Part shown: positions 27,811 through 35,194 of the stretch, piece after piece
Numbering within the stretch: position 1 is the stretch's first letter
How the letters are laid out: every line of letters starts with the position of its first letter
Source: Streptomyces xanthochromogenes
Lineage (GTDB): Bacteria; Actinomycetota; Actinomycetes; Streptomycetales; Streptomycetaceae
Direction: 5' to 3'
Assembly (NCBI RefSeq): GCF_014650455.1
Contig: NZ_BMUZ01000007.1
Coordinates: 302,388-366,387, forward strand
DNA: 64,000 nt
Notes under the pieces: generated by a model
Databases searched by the model: none
Seen by the model: the letters and a program-made list of their open reading frames with translations, nothing else
Told to the model about the DNA's origin: nothing
Position numbers and translations under genes: made by a program

Positions 27811-30045
27811 CTACGCGGTGGGCAAGTCGCCCAGGGCCGGGGGCAGGGGGCCAGAGGCCAGCACGCCCAACCGCTGCGTCGCCCGCGTCAGCGCGACGTA
27901 CAGGTCGCTGACCCCGTACTCCCCCGGCTCGACCACCAGCACCGCATCGAACTCCAGGCCCTTCGCCTGACGCGGGTCGAGGAGGACGACCTCGCTCGTC
28001 AGGTCGGGCACGGGGCCGGACGACGCGTCGGGCAGGGCCGTCAGGAGCGCGGCGTGCAAGGGGGCCGGGGCGATGACCGCGAGGCGGCCCGCGCCCCGGT
28101 CGGCCGTGACGGCGTCCGCCACCGCCGACGCGAGCGCGTCGGGGGCGACCCGCCGCGCCCAGGGGCGTACCCCGGTGGAGCGGACGGAGCTCGGCGGCAG
28201 GAAGGACGGGTCGGCCGCCCGGCACACCGCGGCCGCCACCTCCATGATCTCCGCCGGCGTCCGGTAGTTGACCCCGAGACGGACGTGCTCCCAGTGCCCC
28301 GGCTCGACGTACGGCGCCAGAATCCGGTCCCAGGACCCCACCCCCGCCGCGTCCGCGGTCTGCGCGGGGTCGCCGACGAGCGTCATCGAGCGGGTCGGGC
28401 AGCGCCGCATCAGCAGCCGCCACGCCATCGCGGAGAGCTCCTGCGCCTCGTCGACGATGATGTGCCCGAACGCCCAGGTCCGGTCGGCGGCCGCCCGCTC
28501 GGCCGCACTGCGGTGGTCGGCCTCCTCGTGCCGCTCCGCCATCCGCTCGGCGTCGATGATGTTGTGCGCCGCGAGCACCTCGGACTCCTCGTCCTCGAAC
28601 TCGTAGGACTCCGAGCCCGCGGAGAGGTCGAGCACACCCTGCGCGTAGGCGATCCGCTCCTGGCGCTCGGCCTCGGCCGCGGCCCGCGCCGCGCTGTCGT
28701 CCTCGCCGAGGAGCTCGGCCGCCTCGTCGAGCAGCGGGACGTCCCCGGGCGTCCACTCGCCGCCGTCCCGCTGGATCAACTTGGTTTCGGCGTCCGGGAG
28801 ATGGGAGGGCGCGGCCAGGAAGTCGGCCACGAATTCCCGCGGCGTCAGCATCGGCCACAGCTCTTCGATCGCCGCGTGCACCTCACGGCTCGTCGCGATC
28901 TCCTTGCCCATCTGGGCGGCGTCGTCCGGGCCCAGCAGGTTCGGGCCGCCGAAGGGGTCGGCACCGATGCGCTCCACCAGCTGCGCCGTGAGCGCGTCGA
29001 TGATGTGGAAGGCGAAGTGCGGCCGGGCCAGGTTGTGCGGGAGGCCGCTCTCGCGCGCCCGCCACCGGGCGTCCTCGGCCATCGCCCGGTCGAGCTGGAG
29101 CGCCCCGTACCCGTCGTGCGGAATCTCGGTGGCCCACTGGGGCACGGTCTGGCGGTCGCGCACGGCCGCGGCCAGCACCTCCGCCATCGCCGCCCGGCCC
29201 TTGACCTCGGCGGCCTCAGGGGTGTCGGAACCCGTGGCGTGCACACCGGGAAACAACTCGGACATCGTGGACAGGAGGACACCCGTCTCGCCGAGCGAGG
29301 GCAGCACATCGCCGATGTAGCCGAGGAACGCCGGGTTGGGTCCCACCACCAGCACGGCCCTGCGAGCCAGCAACTCCCGGTATTCGTACAGGAGATACGC
29401 CGCCCGGTGCAGCGCGACGACCGTCTTTCCGGTGCCGGGGCCGCCCTCCACGACGAGCACGCCGCGGTGCGGGGCCCGGATGATGCGGTCCTGCTCGGCC
29501 TGGATGGTCTGCACGATGTCGTGCATCCGGCCGGTGCGCGCGGCGTCGAGCGCGGCGAGCAGCACCTCGTCGGCATTGGCGCCCTCGTGCCCGGTGCGCT
29601 CCGAATCCGTCAGGTCGAGCAGCTCGTCGTGCAGCGCGGTGACGGTGCGACCCTCGGTGGTGATGTGACGCCTGCGCCGCAATCCCATCGGCGAATACCC
29701 GGTGGCGAGATAGAACGGGCGTGCCCTTTCGGCCCGCCAGTCGATCACAAGGGGCGTACGTTCCCGGTCGTTCCTGCGGATTCCGATGCGTCCGACGTGA
29801 TGGGTGGCGCCGTCCTGAAAGTCGAGCCGTCCGAAGCACAGCCCGTTCTCGCCCGCGTTGAGGGCGCCGAGCAGGCCGGACTGCTCGGCGACCATCACAT
29901 CCCGTTCCAGCCGGGCCTGCAGACCCGTGCCGACCTGGGACAACGCCGACTGCACCGCGACCTCGGCCTGATCCCGCAGCTGGTCGAGGCGGGCATAGAG
30001 GTCGGTGATGAATTGCTGTTCCTTCCGAAATTCCTCGGTTGACAA
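27811..30045 (-). CDS. helR: HelD/HelR-type RNA polymerase recycling ATPase
   Basis: 744-aa UvrD/Rep-like superfamily 1 protein of the HelD class II type. N-terminal coiled coil (TEEFRKEQQFITDLYARLDQL) that enters the RNA polymerase secondary channel, Walker A VEGGPGTGKTVVALHRAAYL (about 196-215), a central HelD-specific insertion, Walker B IIVDEAQELS, motif LVGDPAQTADAAG, and C-terminal LYVALTRATQRL. In actinobacteria such proteins pull stalled RNA polymerase off DNA, and the Streptomyces HelR displaces rifamycins. I chose TTG 30045: AGGAG lies 5 nt upstream, while the GTG at 30051 overlaps that ribosome site. The promoter and a possible antisense RNA lie just upstream. Confidence 0.88.
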   Translation of the reverse strand: MSTEEFRKEQQFITDLYARLDQLRDQAEVAVQSALSQVGTGLQARLERDVMVAEQSGLLGALNAGENGLCFGRLDFQDGATHHVGRIGIRRNDRERTPLVIDWRAERARPFYLATGYSPMGLRRRRHITTEGRTVTALHDELLDLTDSERTGHEGANADEVLLAALDAARTGRMHDIVQTIQAEQDRIIRAPHRGVLVVEGGPGTGKTVVALHRAAYLLYEYRELLARRAVLVVGPNPAFLGYIGDVLPSLGETGVLLSTMSELFPGVHATGSDTPEAAEVKGRAAMAEVLAAAVRDRQTVPQWATEIPHDGYGALQLDRAMAEDARWRARESGLPHNLARPHFAFHIIDALTAQLVERIGADPFGGPNLLGPDDAAQMGKEIATSREVHAAIEELWPMLTPREFVADFLAAPSHLPDAETKLIQRDGGEWTPGDVPLLDEAAELLGEDDSAARAAAEAERQERIAYAQGVLDLSAGSESYEFEDEESEVLAAHNIIDAERMAERHEEADHRSAAERAAADRTWAFGHIIVDEAQELSAMAWRLLMRRCPTRSMTLVGDPAQTADAAGVGSWDRILAPYVEPGHWEHVRLGVNYRTPAEIMEVAAAVCRAADPSFLPPSSVRSTGVRPWARRVAPDALASAVADAVTADRGAGRLAVIAPAPLHAALLTALPDASSGPVPDLTSEVVLLDPRQAKGLEFDAVLVVEPGEYGVSDLYVALTRATQRLGVLASGPLPPALGDLPTA

Positions 30046-30074
30046 TTCCACTCCTGACGCGATACAGTGCTTCC

Positions 30075-30168
30075 ATAAGGCTTCTTCGTGACTTTATTAT
30101 CAGAAGGCGCGAAACACTTAATATACGCAGGCGAACGCCCCGGATGTCAATTCATCCGGGGCTTTTTT
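30075..30168 (+). ncRNA. Candidate small RNA antisense to helR leader
   Basis: On the + strand a TTGACA (30039-30044), 18-bp spacer and TACAGT (30063-30068) form a good vegetative promoter. About 95 nt later stands a textbook intrinsic terminator: GCCCCGGATG / CATCCGGGGC with a 6-nt loop (30137-30162) and six T (30163-30168). Both flanking genes are on the opposite strand, so neither explains a rightward terminator. The region is unusually AT-rich and holds no open frame with a ribosome site. The transcript would pair with the first part of the helR leader. No match to a known RNA family recognised. Confidence 0.45.
30120..30150 (-). promoter_or_regulatory. Candidate helR promoter
   Basis: On the minus strand TTGACA (30150-30145) is followed after 19 bp by TATATT (30125-30120), or after 18 bp by GTATAT. 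A transcript would start near 30113 and give a leader of about 65 nt. The -35 box lies inside the loop of the hairpin at 30137-30162. Confidence 0.55.
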
Positions 30169-30186
30169 GTGGGATCGCTCGGTCAC

Positions 30187-30522
30187 CTATCGGATCACGT
30201 CGGCGAGCTCCTGCTGCAGCCGCCGCTTGGGGCGCGCGCCCACCATCGACTTCACCGGCTCGCCGTCGACGAAGACCATGAGGGTGGGCATCGACAGCAC
30301 ACCGTACTGCGCGGTCGTCGCCGGATTCCGGTCCACATCCAGCTGAACGATCTTCAGCCGGTCCGCCTCCTCGGCCGCCATCGCACTCAGCACGGGTGCC
30401 AGCTGCCGGCACGGCCCGCACCAGTCGGCCGTGAACTCCACCAGGACCGGCAGCGCCGACCCCCGCACCGCGTCGGCGAACGTCTCGTCCGTGACCTCGT
30501 CCACGCCTGCCGCCTTGATCAT
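30187..30522 (-). CDS. trxA: Thioredoxin
   Basis: 111-aa thioredoxin with active site TADWCGPCRQ (Cys35, Cys38), cis-Pro in SMPTLMVF and the usual length. Cytosolic disulfide reductase. The start sits in GTGATG overlapping the TGA of the merR gene; ATG 30522 (or GTG 30525) has AAGGGG upstream. This overlap makes translation of the thioredoxin depend on the regulator's. Confidence 0.93.
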   Translation of the reverse strand: MIKAAGVDEVTDETFADAVRGSALPVLVEFTADWCGPCRQLAPVLSAMAAEEADRLKIVQLDVDRNPATTAQYGVLSMPTLMVFVDGEPVKSMVGARPKRRLQQELADVIR

Positions 30523-30992
30523 CACGTCATCCCCTTCGGTTCTCTGCCGTCCGCTGCCCCGTTCACATCCGGGGCCGCCGTCATGCCGCCCGGGCTCAAC
30601 TCGCAGCGCGGTTCGGGTCCGCCCGGCTCCTTTGCCGTCGCCAGCACTTCCGCCCGCGCCAGCTCCGCACGGACCCGGGTGCGCACGGCACCGAGCTCGT
30701 CGATCAGCGCGTCGAGCTCGGCCAGCTTGCGGCGGTAGACCGCCAGCGACGCCGGACAGCTGTCGCCGGCCGGGTGGCCGGCCCGCAGACACTCCACGAA
30801 CGGCCGGGTCTCCTCCAGGTCGAACCCGAAGTCCTGCAGGGTCCGGATCTGCTGGAGCAGCCGCAGGTCGTCCTCGTCGTACGTCCGGTAGCCGTTGCCG
30901 GTGCGGCGCGCGGCGAGCAGGCCGCGCGACTCGTAGTACCTGAGCGCGCGAGTGGTCGTGCCCGCCCGCGCCGCGAGTTCGCCGATGCGCAT
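30522..30992 (-). CDS. MerR-family transcriptional regulator
   Basis: 156-aa MerR regulator: winged HTH at 1-70 (MRIGELAARAGTTTRALRYYESRGLL), a coiled-coil dimer helix, and a C-terminal region with three Cys (ECLRAGHPAGDSC and later RCELS) that could sense thiols or metals. Its last codons overlap the thioredoxin start, so it probably controls its own operon with trxA. The signal is unknown; redox or metal stress is inferred from the neighbour. Confidence 0.88.
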   Translation of the reverse strand: MRIGELAARAGTTTRALRYYESRGLLAARRTGNGYRTYDEDDLRLLQQIRTLQDFGFDLEETRPFVECLRAGHPAGDSCPASLAVYRRKLAELDALIDELGAVRTRVRAELARAEVLATAKEPGGPEPRCELSPGGMTAAPDVNGAADGREPKGMT

Positions 30993-31168
30993 GACAAGGA
31001 CGGTAAGCCTTCACGTCGACGTCAAGGCAAGCCCGCCCGGTGCCGAGCACACGGGACGGACCCGCCGCAGCCGGAGCGGATGAGACGGACCCCGATGCCG
31101 CCGGTGCGTGGGCGGTGGCCGATGCGTCGCCGGGGGCGACCGGCCCGCGGTGCGCCGGCCGGTCACGC

Positions 31169-31212
31169 CGACGAGCCCGGGCCGCGGCTCTGCGCCGGGC
31201 TCGGGCTCGTCG
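31169..31212. terminator. Hairpin terminator after the MFS gene
   Basis: Stem CGACGAGCCCGGGCC / GGGCTCGGGCTCGTCG (about 15 bp with one mismatch) downstream of the MFS gene, which ends at 31249 on the minus strand, and upstream of merR. Confidence 0.75.
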
Positions 31213-31248
31213 TGTCCGGCGCGCTCGGCGGCCGGGAGGTCGGGGCGG

Positions 31249-32925
31249 TCAGACCGACAGGGGCTCGTGCTCCGCGTTGTCCGAAGTCTGCTCCTGCTGC
31301 GCCTCGCCCTTGTCCCGGCGCGGCAGGAGGACGGCCACCAGGACGGTTCCCACGCCGAGGATGACCGCGCCGATGAGGCTGGTGCGGGCGACCGCGTCGG
31401 AGAAGGCGGAGCCGACCGCGTGGCTCATCTGCTGTGCGCCCGCGGCGAGTTGCTCGGCCTGGGCCTTGAGCTGGGCCGCCTGCTGCGGGGAGCCCGCGTG
31501 CATCGCCTGGGCGCCGAGCTGCTTGGCCTGCTCGCCGATGCCCTGGGCCACGGCGTAACCGGCGCCGACGGAGTCCTGCGCGGTGGCGAGGGCGGATGCG
31601 GGCAGCTTCGTGCCGGCGGTCGCGTCCGCGAGGTGCGAGGAGTACGACTTGGCGAGCACCGAGCCGAGGATGGCGATGCCGAGCGAGCCGCCGAGTTCGA
31701 GCGAGGTGTCGTTGACGGCACCGCCCACACCGAGCTCGGCCTCCGGGAACGCGCCCATGATCGCGTCGGTGCAGGGCGAGAGCGCGAGCCCGATGGCGAC
31801 GCCCAGGATGATCAGCGGGGCCAGGAAGTCACCGTACCCGGAGCCGGAGTCGACCCGGGTGAGCAGGGCGAGCGCCACGGTTCCGGCGACCATGCCGGCC
31901 GTGACGGTGACCTTCATGCCGAGCCGCGGGGTCAGGAACCCGGTGAGTGCGGAGCCCACGAAGACCGCGCCGGCCAGCGGCAGCATGCGGATGCCGGTCT
32001 CGAGCGGGGTGTAGCCGAGCACGAACTGGAGGTGCTGGGTGAGGTAGTAGAACGCGCCGAAGACCGCGAGGAAGAACAGCGCGACGGCGAGCAGCGAGCC
32101 GGAGAACATGCGGTGCGCGAAGCGCCGTACGTCCAGGACGGGCCGCGGGTGGCGCAGCTCCCACAGGACGAAGACGAGGAAGCCGAGCCCGGCAACGACG
32201 GCGGCGCCGATCGCCTTGATGTCCCAGCCGAAGTGCGGGCCCTGGATGATCATGTAGACGAGCGCGCCGACCGACACGACCGAGAGCAGGCCGCCGACGT
32301 AGTCGATGCGGTCGTGGTGGGCGGCCTTCGACGGCGGTACGAGCACGAACGCGCCGACGACCGCGAGCAGCGCGATCGGCACGTTGATCAGGAACGTCGA
32401 GGCCCAGCCGTGGTTCTCCAGGAGCGCGCCCGCCACCAACGGCCCGGCGGCGATGGCGATTCCGGCGGTCGCGGTCCACAGCAGGATCGCCTTGGCGCGC
32501 TCGGCGCGCGGGAAGGTGGAGGCGAGCAGCGACAGGGTCGCGGGCATGATCAGCGCGGCGCCGACGCCCATGACGGCCCGGGACGCGATGACGCCGGTGG
32601 AGCTGTCGACGAGCGAGCCGGCCACGGAGGCGCCCGCGAAGACGAGCAGGCCGAGCACGAGTGCGCCGCGCCGGCTGTACTTGTCGCCGATGGCGCCGAG
32701 CAGCAGCATCAGGGCGGCGTACGGAACGGTGTAGCCGTCGATGACCCACTGCAGGTCGGAGCTGCTGAGCCCCAGGTCCTTGGTCATGTCGGGGGCGGCG
32801 ACGGTGAGGGCGGTGTTCGCCATCACGATGATCAGCAGGCTGAGGCAGAGCACGAGCAGCGCCCACCAGCGTCGCCGATAGGGCGCCCCCATCTTCTCGA
32901 CGGGCTGGTTGATGACGAGACCCAC
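31249..32925 (-). CDS. DHA2-family (EmrB/QacA) MFS efflux pump
   Basis: 558-aa drug:H+ antiporter with about 14 membrane helices. Motif A-like GAIGDKYSRRGALV between helices 2 and 3, motif C SRAVMGVGAALIMPATLSLL, and the terminal EmrB-type extracytoplasmic loop with an Ala/Gln-rich stretch (GEQAKQLGAQAMHAGSPQQ) before the last helix. It exports toxic compounds. Divergent from a TetR gene with tandem operators between, the classic efflux pump-repressor pair. ATG 32925 lies about 80 bp from the first operator. Confidence 0.93.
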   Translation of the reverse strand: MGLVINQPVEKMGAPYRRRWWALLVLCLSLLIIVMANTALTVAAPDMTKDLGLSSSDLQWVIDGYTVPYAALMLLLGAIGDKYSRRGALVLGLLVFAGASVAGSLVDSSTGVIASRAVMGVGAALIMPATLSLLASTFPRAERAKAILLWTATAGIAIAAGPLVAGALLENHGWASTFLINVPIALLAVVGAFVLVPPSKAAHHDRIDYVGGLLSVVSVGALVYMIIQGPHFGWDIKAIGAAVVAGLGFLVFVLWELRHPRPVLDVRRFAHRMFSGSLLAVALFFLAVFGAFYYLTQHLQFVLGYTPLETGIRMLPLAGAVFVGSALTGFLTPRLGMKVTVTAGMVAGTVALALLTRVDSGSGYGDFLAPLIILGVAIGLALSPCTDAIMGAFPEAELGVGGAVNDTSLELGGSLGIAILGSVLAKSYSSHLADATAGTKLPASALATAQDSVGAGYAVAQGIGEQAKQLGAQAMHAGSPQQAAQLKAQAEQLAAGAQQMSHAVGSAFSDAVARTSLIGAVILGVGTVLVAVLLPRRDKGEAQQEQTSDNAEHEPLSV

Positions 32926-33007
32926 GATGTCTCACCCTTCCTCGGTCTTGCTTCCCCCGAGGCCTGTCGCCCCCGGGGCCCCATCGGGGTTGATCCACAT
33001 CCACTAC

Positions 33008-33070
33008 TTGCACATGGCTGTGCAATTACACAACGCTGTGCAATTTACGCCCCTGCACGGCGCTGTGCAA
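33008..33070. promoter_or_regulatory. Three tandem TetR operators
   Basis: Three 18-bp inverted repeats of form TTGCACA-N4-TGTGCAA: site 1 at 33008-33025 (perfect), site 2 at 33026-33043 (one mismatch, TTACACA), site 3 at 33053-33070 (two mismatches, CTGCACG). Sites 1 and 2 abut; site 3 follows after 9 bp. They sit between the MFS and tetR starts and end 10 bp before the tetR start codon. Confidence 0.85.
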
Positions 33071-33079
33071 AATGGGGGC

Positions 33080-33727
33080 GTGACAGCAACCCCAGCCGCC
33101 CCCTCGGGGGGCCGCGCCGACGCGAACCGCCGCCGCATCATGGAGGTGGCCTTCGCCGAGCTGGTCCGCGACCCGGACGCGTCGATGGACCAGATCGCCC
33201 GCGCGGCGGGGGTCGTACGGCGCACGGTGTACGGGCACTTCCCGAGCCGGGACGCGCTGATCGCGGCCCTGGTGGACGAGGCGGCGGAGACGGTCGCGGA
33301 CGCGCACCGCGAGGGGCGCGACGGCATCACGGACCCGGCCGAGGCACTGGCCCGGGCCACCCTCGCGGTCTGGGAGATCGCCGACCGCTACCGGCTCCTG
33401 GTCGCCCTGGCCCAGCGGAGCGTCACCATGGCGGGCATCAAGCAACGCCTCGCCCCGGTTCGCAAGGAGTGCGTGGATCTGCTCCAACTCGGCCTGTGCG
33501 AAGGGGTGTTCACCTCTCCCCTGCCGCCCGCCGCCCTCGCCTATGTGCACGAGCAGTCCCTGTTCGGCCTCATGGAGGCGGTCAACGAGGGCGCCCTGCC
33601 GGCGGCGGAGGCGGGCCGTTCGGCCGCGACGACCCTGCTGCTCTCGGCCGGCGTCCCGGCGGACCGCACGGCCGCGATCGTGGCGGCGGCACTCGATCGC
33701 CACCAGCCGACGGACGACAGCCGGTAG
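33080..33727 (+). CDS. TetR-family repressor of the MFS pump
   Basis: 215-aa TetR/AcrR protein. HTH about 30-55 (SMDQIARAAGVVRRTVYGHF) and an all-helical ligand domain ending in an EAGRSAATTLLLSAGV helix. GTG 33080 directly follows the third operator; the open frame further upstream runs through the operators and is excluded. Autoregulation and repression of the divergent efflux gene are inferred from the operator layout. Confidence 0.92.
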   Translation: MTATPAAPSGGRADANRRRIMEVAFAELVRDPDASMDQIARAAGVVRRTVYGHFPSRDALIAALVDEAAETVADAHREGRDGITDPAEALARATLAVWEIADRYRLLVALAQRSVTMAGIKQRLAPVRKECVDLLQLGLCEGVFTSPLPPAALAYVHEQSLFGLMEAVNEGALPAAEAGRSAATTLLLSAGVPADRTAAIVAAALDRHQPTDDSR

Positions 33728-33824
33728 CCGACCGGCGACAGCCGTGGCCGGTGAGCCCGCATCCGGCGCCCGGCACCCCCGCCGCCCCGGCGGCGGACTC
33801 TCGACCGGCACCCCAAAAGCCCAC

Positions 33825-33847
33825 GCCCCCGAACATCTTTCGGGGGC
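33825..33847 (+). terminator. Intrinsic terminator
   Basis: Stem GCCCCCGAA / TTCGGGGGC with loop CATCT followed by TTCTAT, about 100 bp after tetR and before the phospholipase gene. Confidence 0.8.
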
Positions 33848-33933
33848 TTCTATAGCAAGCCCGTAGAACACCCGTAGCCCGTGGGGCGACAGTGACGGCA
33901 CGTCACTCACCGCTCTCCCCACGGAGGTTCAGG

Positions 33934-34386
33934 ATGCGCCGTCGTACCACCCTGAGCATGACCGCGACCGCGGCACTCACCCTCGCCGCCCTCGCCACCG
34001 CCCCGGCCCAGGCCGCCCCGGCCGACAAGGCGCAGGTGCTCGCCTCCTTCACGCAGACCAGCGCGGCCAGCTCCAACTCCTGGCAGGCCGCCCACAACGA
34101 CCAGGCCCGCTGGTCCGCGTACGGCTTCGACTGGTCGACGGACTACTGCTCCAGCTCCCCCGACAACCCCTTCGGCTTCCCCTTCAAACTGTCCTGCGCC
34201 CGGCACGACTTCGGCTACCGCAACTACAAGGCGGCGGGCCAGTTCCCCGCGAACAAGGCCCGCGTCGACAGCGCCCTGTACGAGGACCTCAAGCGCGTCT
34301 GCAACGCCTACAGCAGCGCCAAGAAGGCGTCGTGCGACGCGACGGCATGGACCTACTACCAGGCGGTGAAGGCCCTGGGCAGCTGA
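33934..34386 (+). CDS. Secreted phospholipase A2
   Basis: 150-aa pre-enzyme. Signal peptide 1-28 (MRRRTTLSMT, hydrophobic core, AQA). The mature part strongly resembles the S. violaceoruber prokaryotic PLA2: starts APADKAQVLASFTQTSA, catalytic dyad H91-D92 in CARHDFGYRNYKAAG, four Cys for two disulfides. A Ca-dependent enzyme that cleaves the sn-2 ester of glycerophospholipids outside the cell. ATG 33934 follows GGAGG. Monocistronic between a terminator and an unrelated membrane gene. Confidence 0.95.
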   Translation: MRRRTTLSMTATAALTLAALATAPAQAAPADKAQVLASFTQTSAASSNSWQAAHNDQARWSAYGFDWSTDYCSSSPDNPFGFPFKLSCARHDFGYRNYKAAGQFPANKARVDSALYEDLKRVCNAYSSAKKASCDATAWTYYQAVKALGS

Positions 34387-34462
34387 CGTTCACCCCGTGC
34401 ACGGCGTCCGGGCCCCTCCCCGCGCCGCCCCCGGTTCGCCCCGGCCGAGCCGGGGCGGCAGC

Positions 34463-35179
34463 ATGGGGACCGTGACGCACGTACCGCAGGACGAGTCCGA
34501 GCACGGCTCCGCGCACCGGCCGGTGCCCGCATGGCAGCGGGTCACCCGAGGAGAGTCGCGGTGGGCGTCGGCGGTGGCCGTGCTCGTCGCCGTCGCTCTG
34601 CAGTGGACACTGCCCGAGCGGCTGACCATCCACCCCGGTTGGCTGCTGCCCGCGCTGGAGATCGCGCTCATCGCGGCGCTGATCGCGGCCAACCCCCTGC
34701 GCATCGAGCGGGCCTCGCGGCTGTCCCGGATCGCGGGGCTCGTGCTCATCGCCTGCATCAGCGCCGCCAACGGCTGGTCGGCGGTGCGGCTCGTGGTCGG
34801 GCTCGTCCGGGGGCAGGAAGGCCACGACGCCGCCGCCCTGCTCGTGACGGGCGGCGGCATCTGGCTGACCAACGTGATCGTGTTCGCGCTCTGGTACTGG
34901 GAGTGGGACCGGGGCGGTCCGGTCGCCCGGATGCACGCGACCCGGCTCTTCCCCGACTTCCTCTTCCCGCAGATGCAGAGCCCCGAACTGGCCCCGCCCC
35001 ACTGGGAACCGGCCTTCCCGGACTATCTGTACCTGTCGTTCACCAACGCCACCGCGTTCAGCCCGACCGATGTGATGCCGCTGAACCGCTGGGCGAAGAT
35101 GCTGATGATGCTGCAGTCCGCCGTGTCGCTGCTGACCGTCGTGCTCGTGGTCGCCCGCGCGGTCAACATCCTCGACTAG
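34463..35179 (+). CDS. Small integral membrane protein (DUF1345-like)
   Basis: 238-aa protein with about five hydrophobic helices: two near 40-85, one near 90-115, one around 125-145 (GGGIWLTNVIVFALWYW) and a last one at 212-236. The segment YLSFTNATAFSPTDVMPLNR before the last helix resembles the conserved end of DUF1345 membrane proteins and also loosely a two-helix ion-channel pore. No function known. ATG 34463 or GTG 34472 are both possible starts; neither has a clear ribosome site. Confidence 0.7.
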   Translation: MGTVTHVPQDESEHGSAHRPVPAWQRVTRGESRWASAVAVLVAVALQWTLPERLTIHPGWLLPALEIALIAALIAANPLRIERASRLSRIAGLVLIACISAANGWSAVRLVVGLVRGQEGHDAAALLVTGGGIWLTNVIVFALWYWEWDRGGPVARMHATRLFPDFLFPQMQSPELAPPHWEPAFPDYLYLSFTNATAFSPTDVMPLNRWAKMLMMLQSAVSLLTVVLVVARAVNILD

Positions 35180-35194
35180 GCACCCTCGACACTC

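Noticed and set aside
30137..30168. Hairpin with T-run as terminator of trxA
   Set aside because: trxA runs leftward; the T-run is on the right side of the hairpin, so it would serve only rightward transcription. Reported instead as the end of a candidate small RNA.
32909..33079. An upstream extension of the TetR protein
   Set aside because: The extra frame is encoded by the operator repeats and lacks TetR homology.
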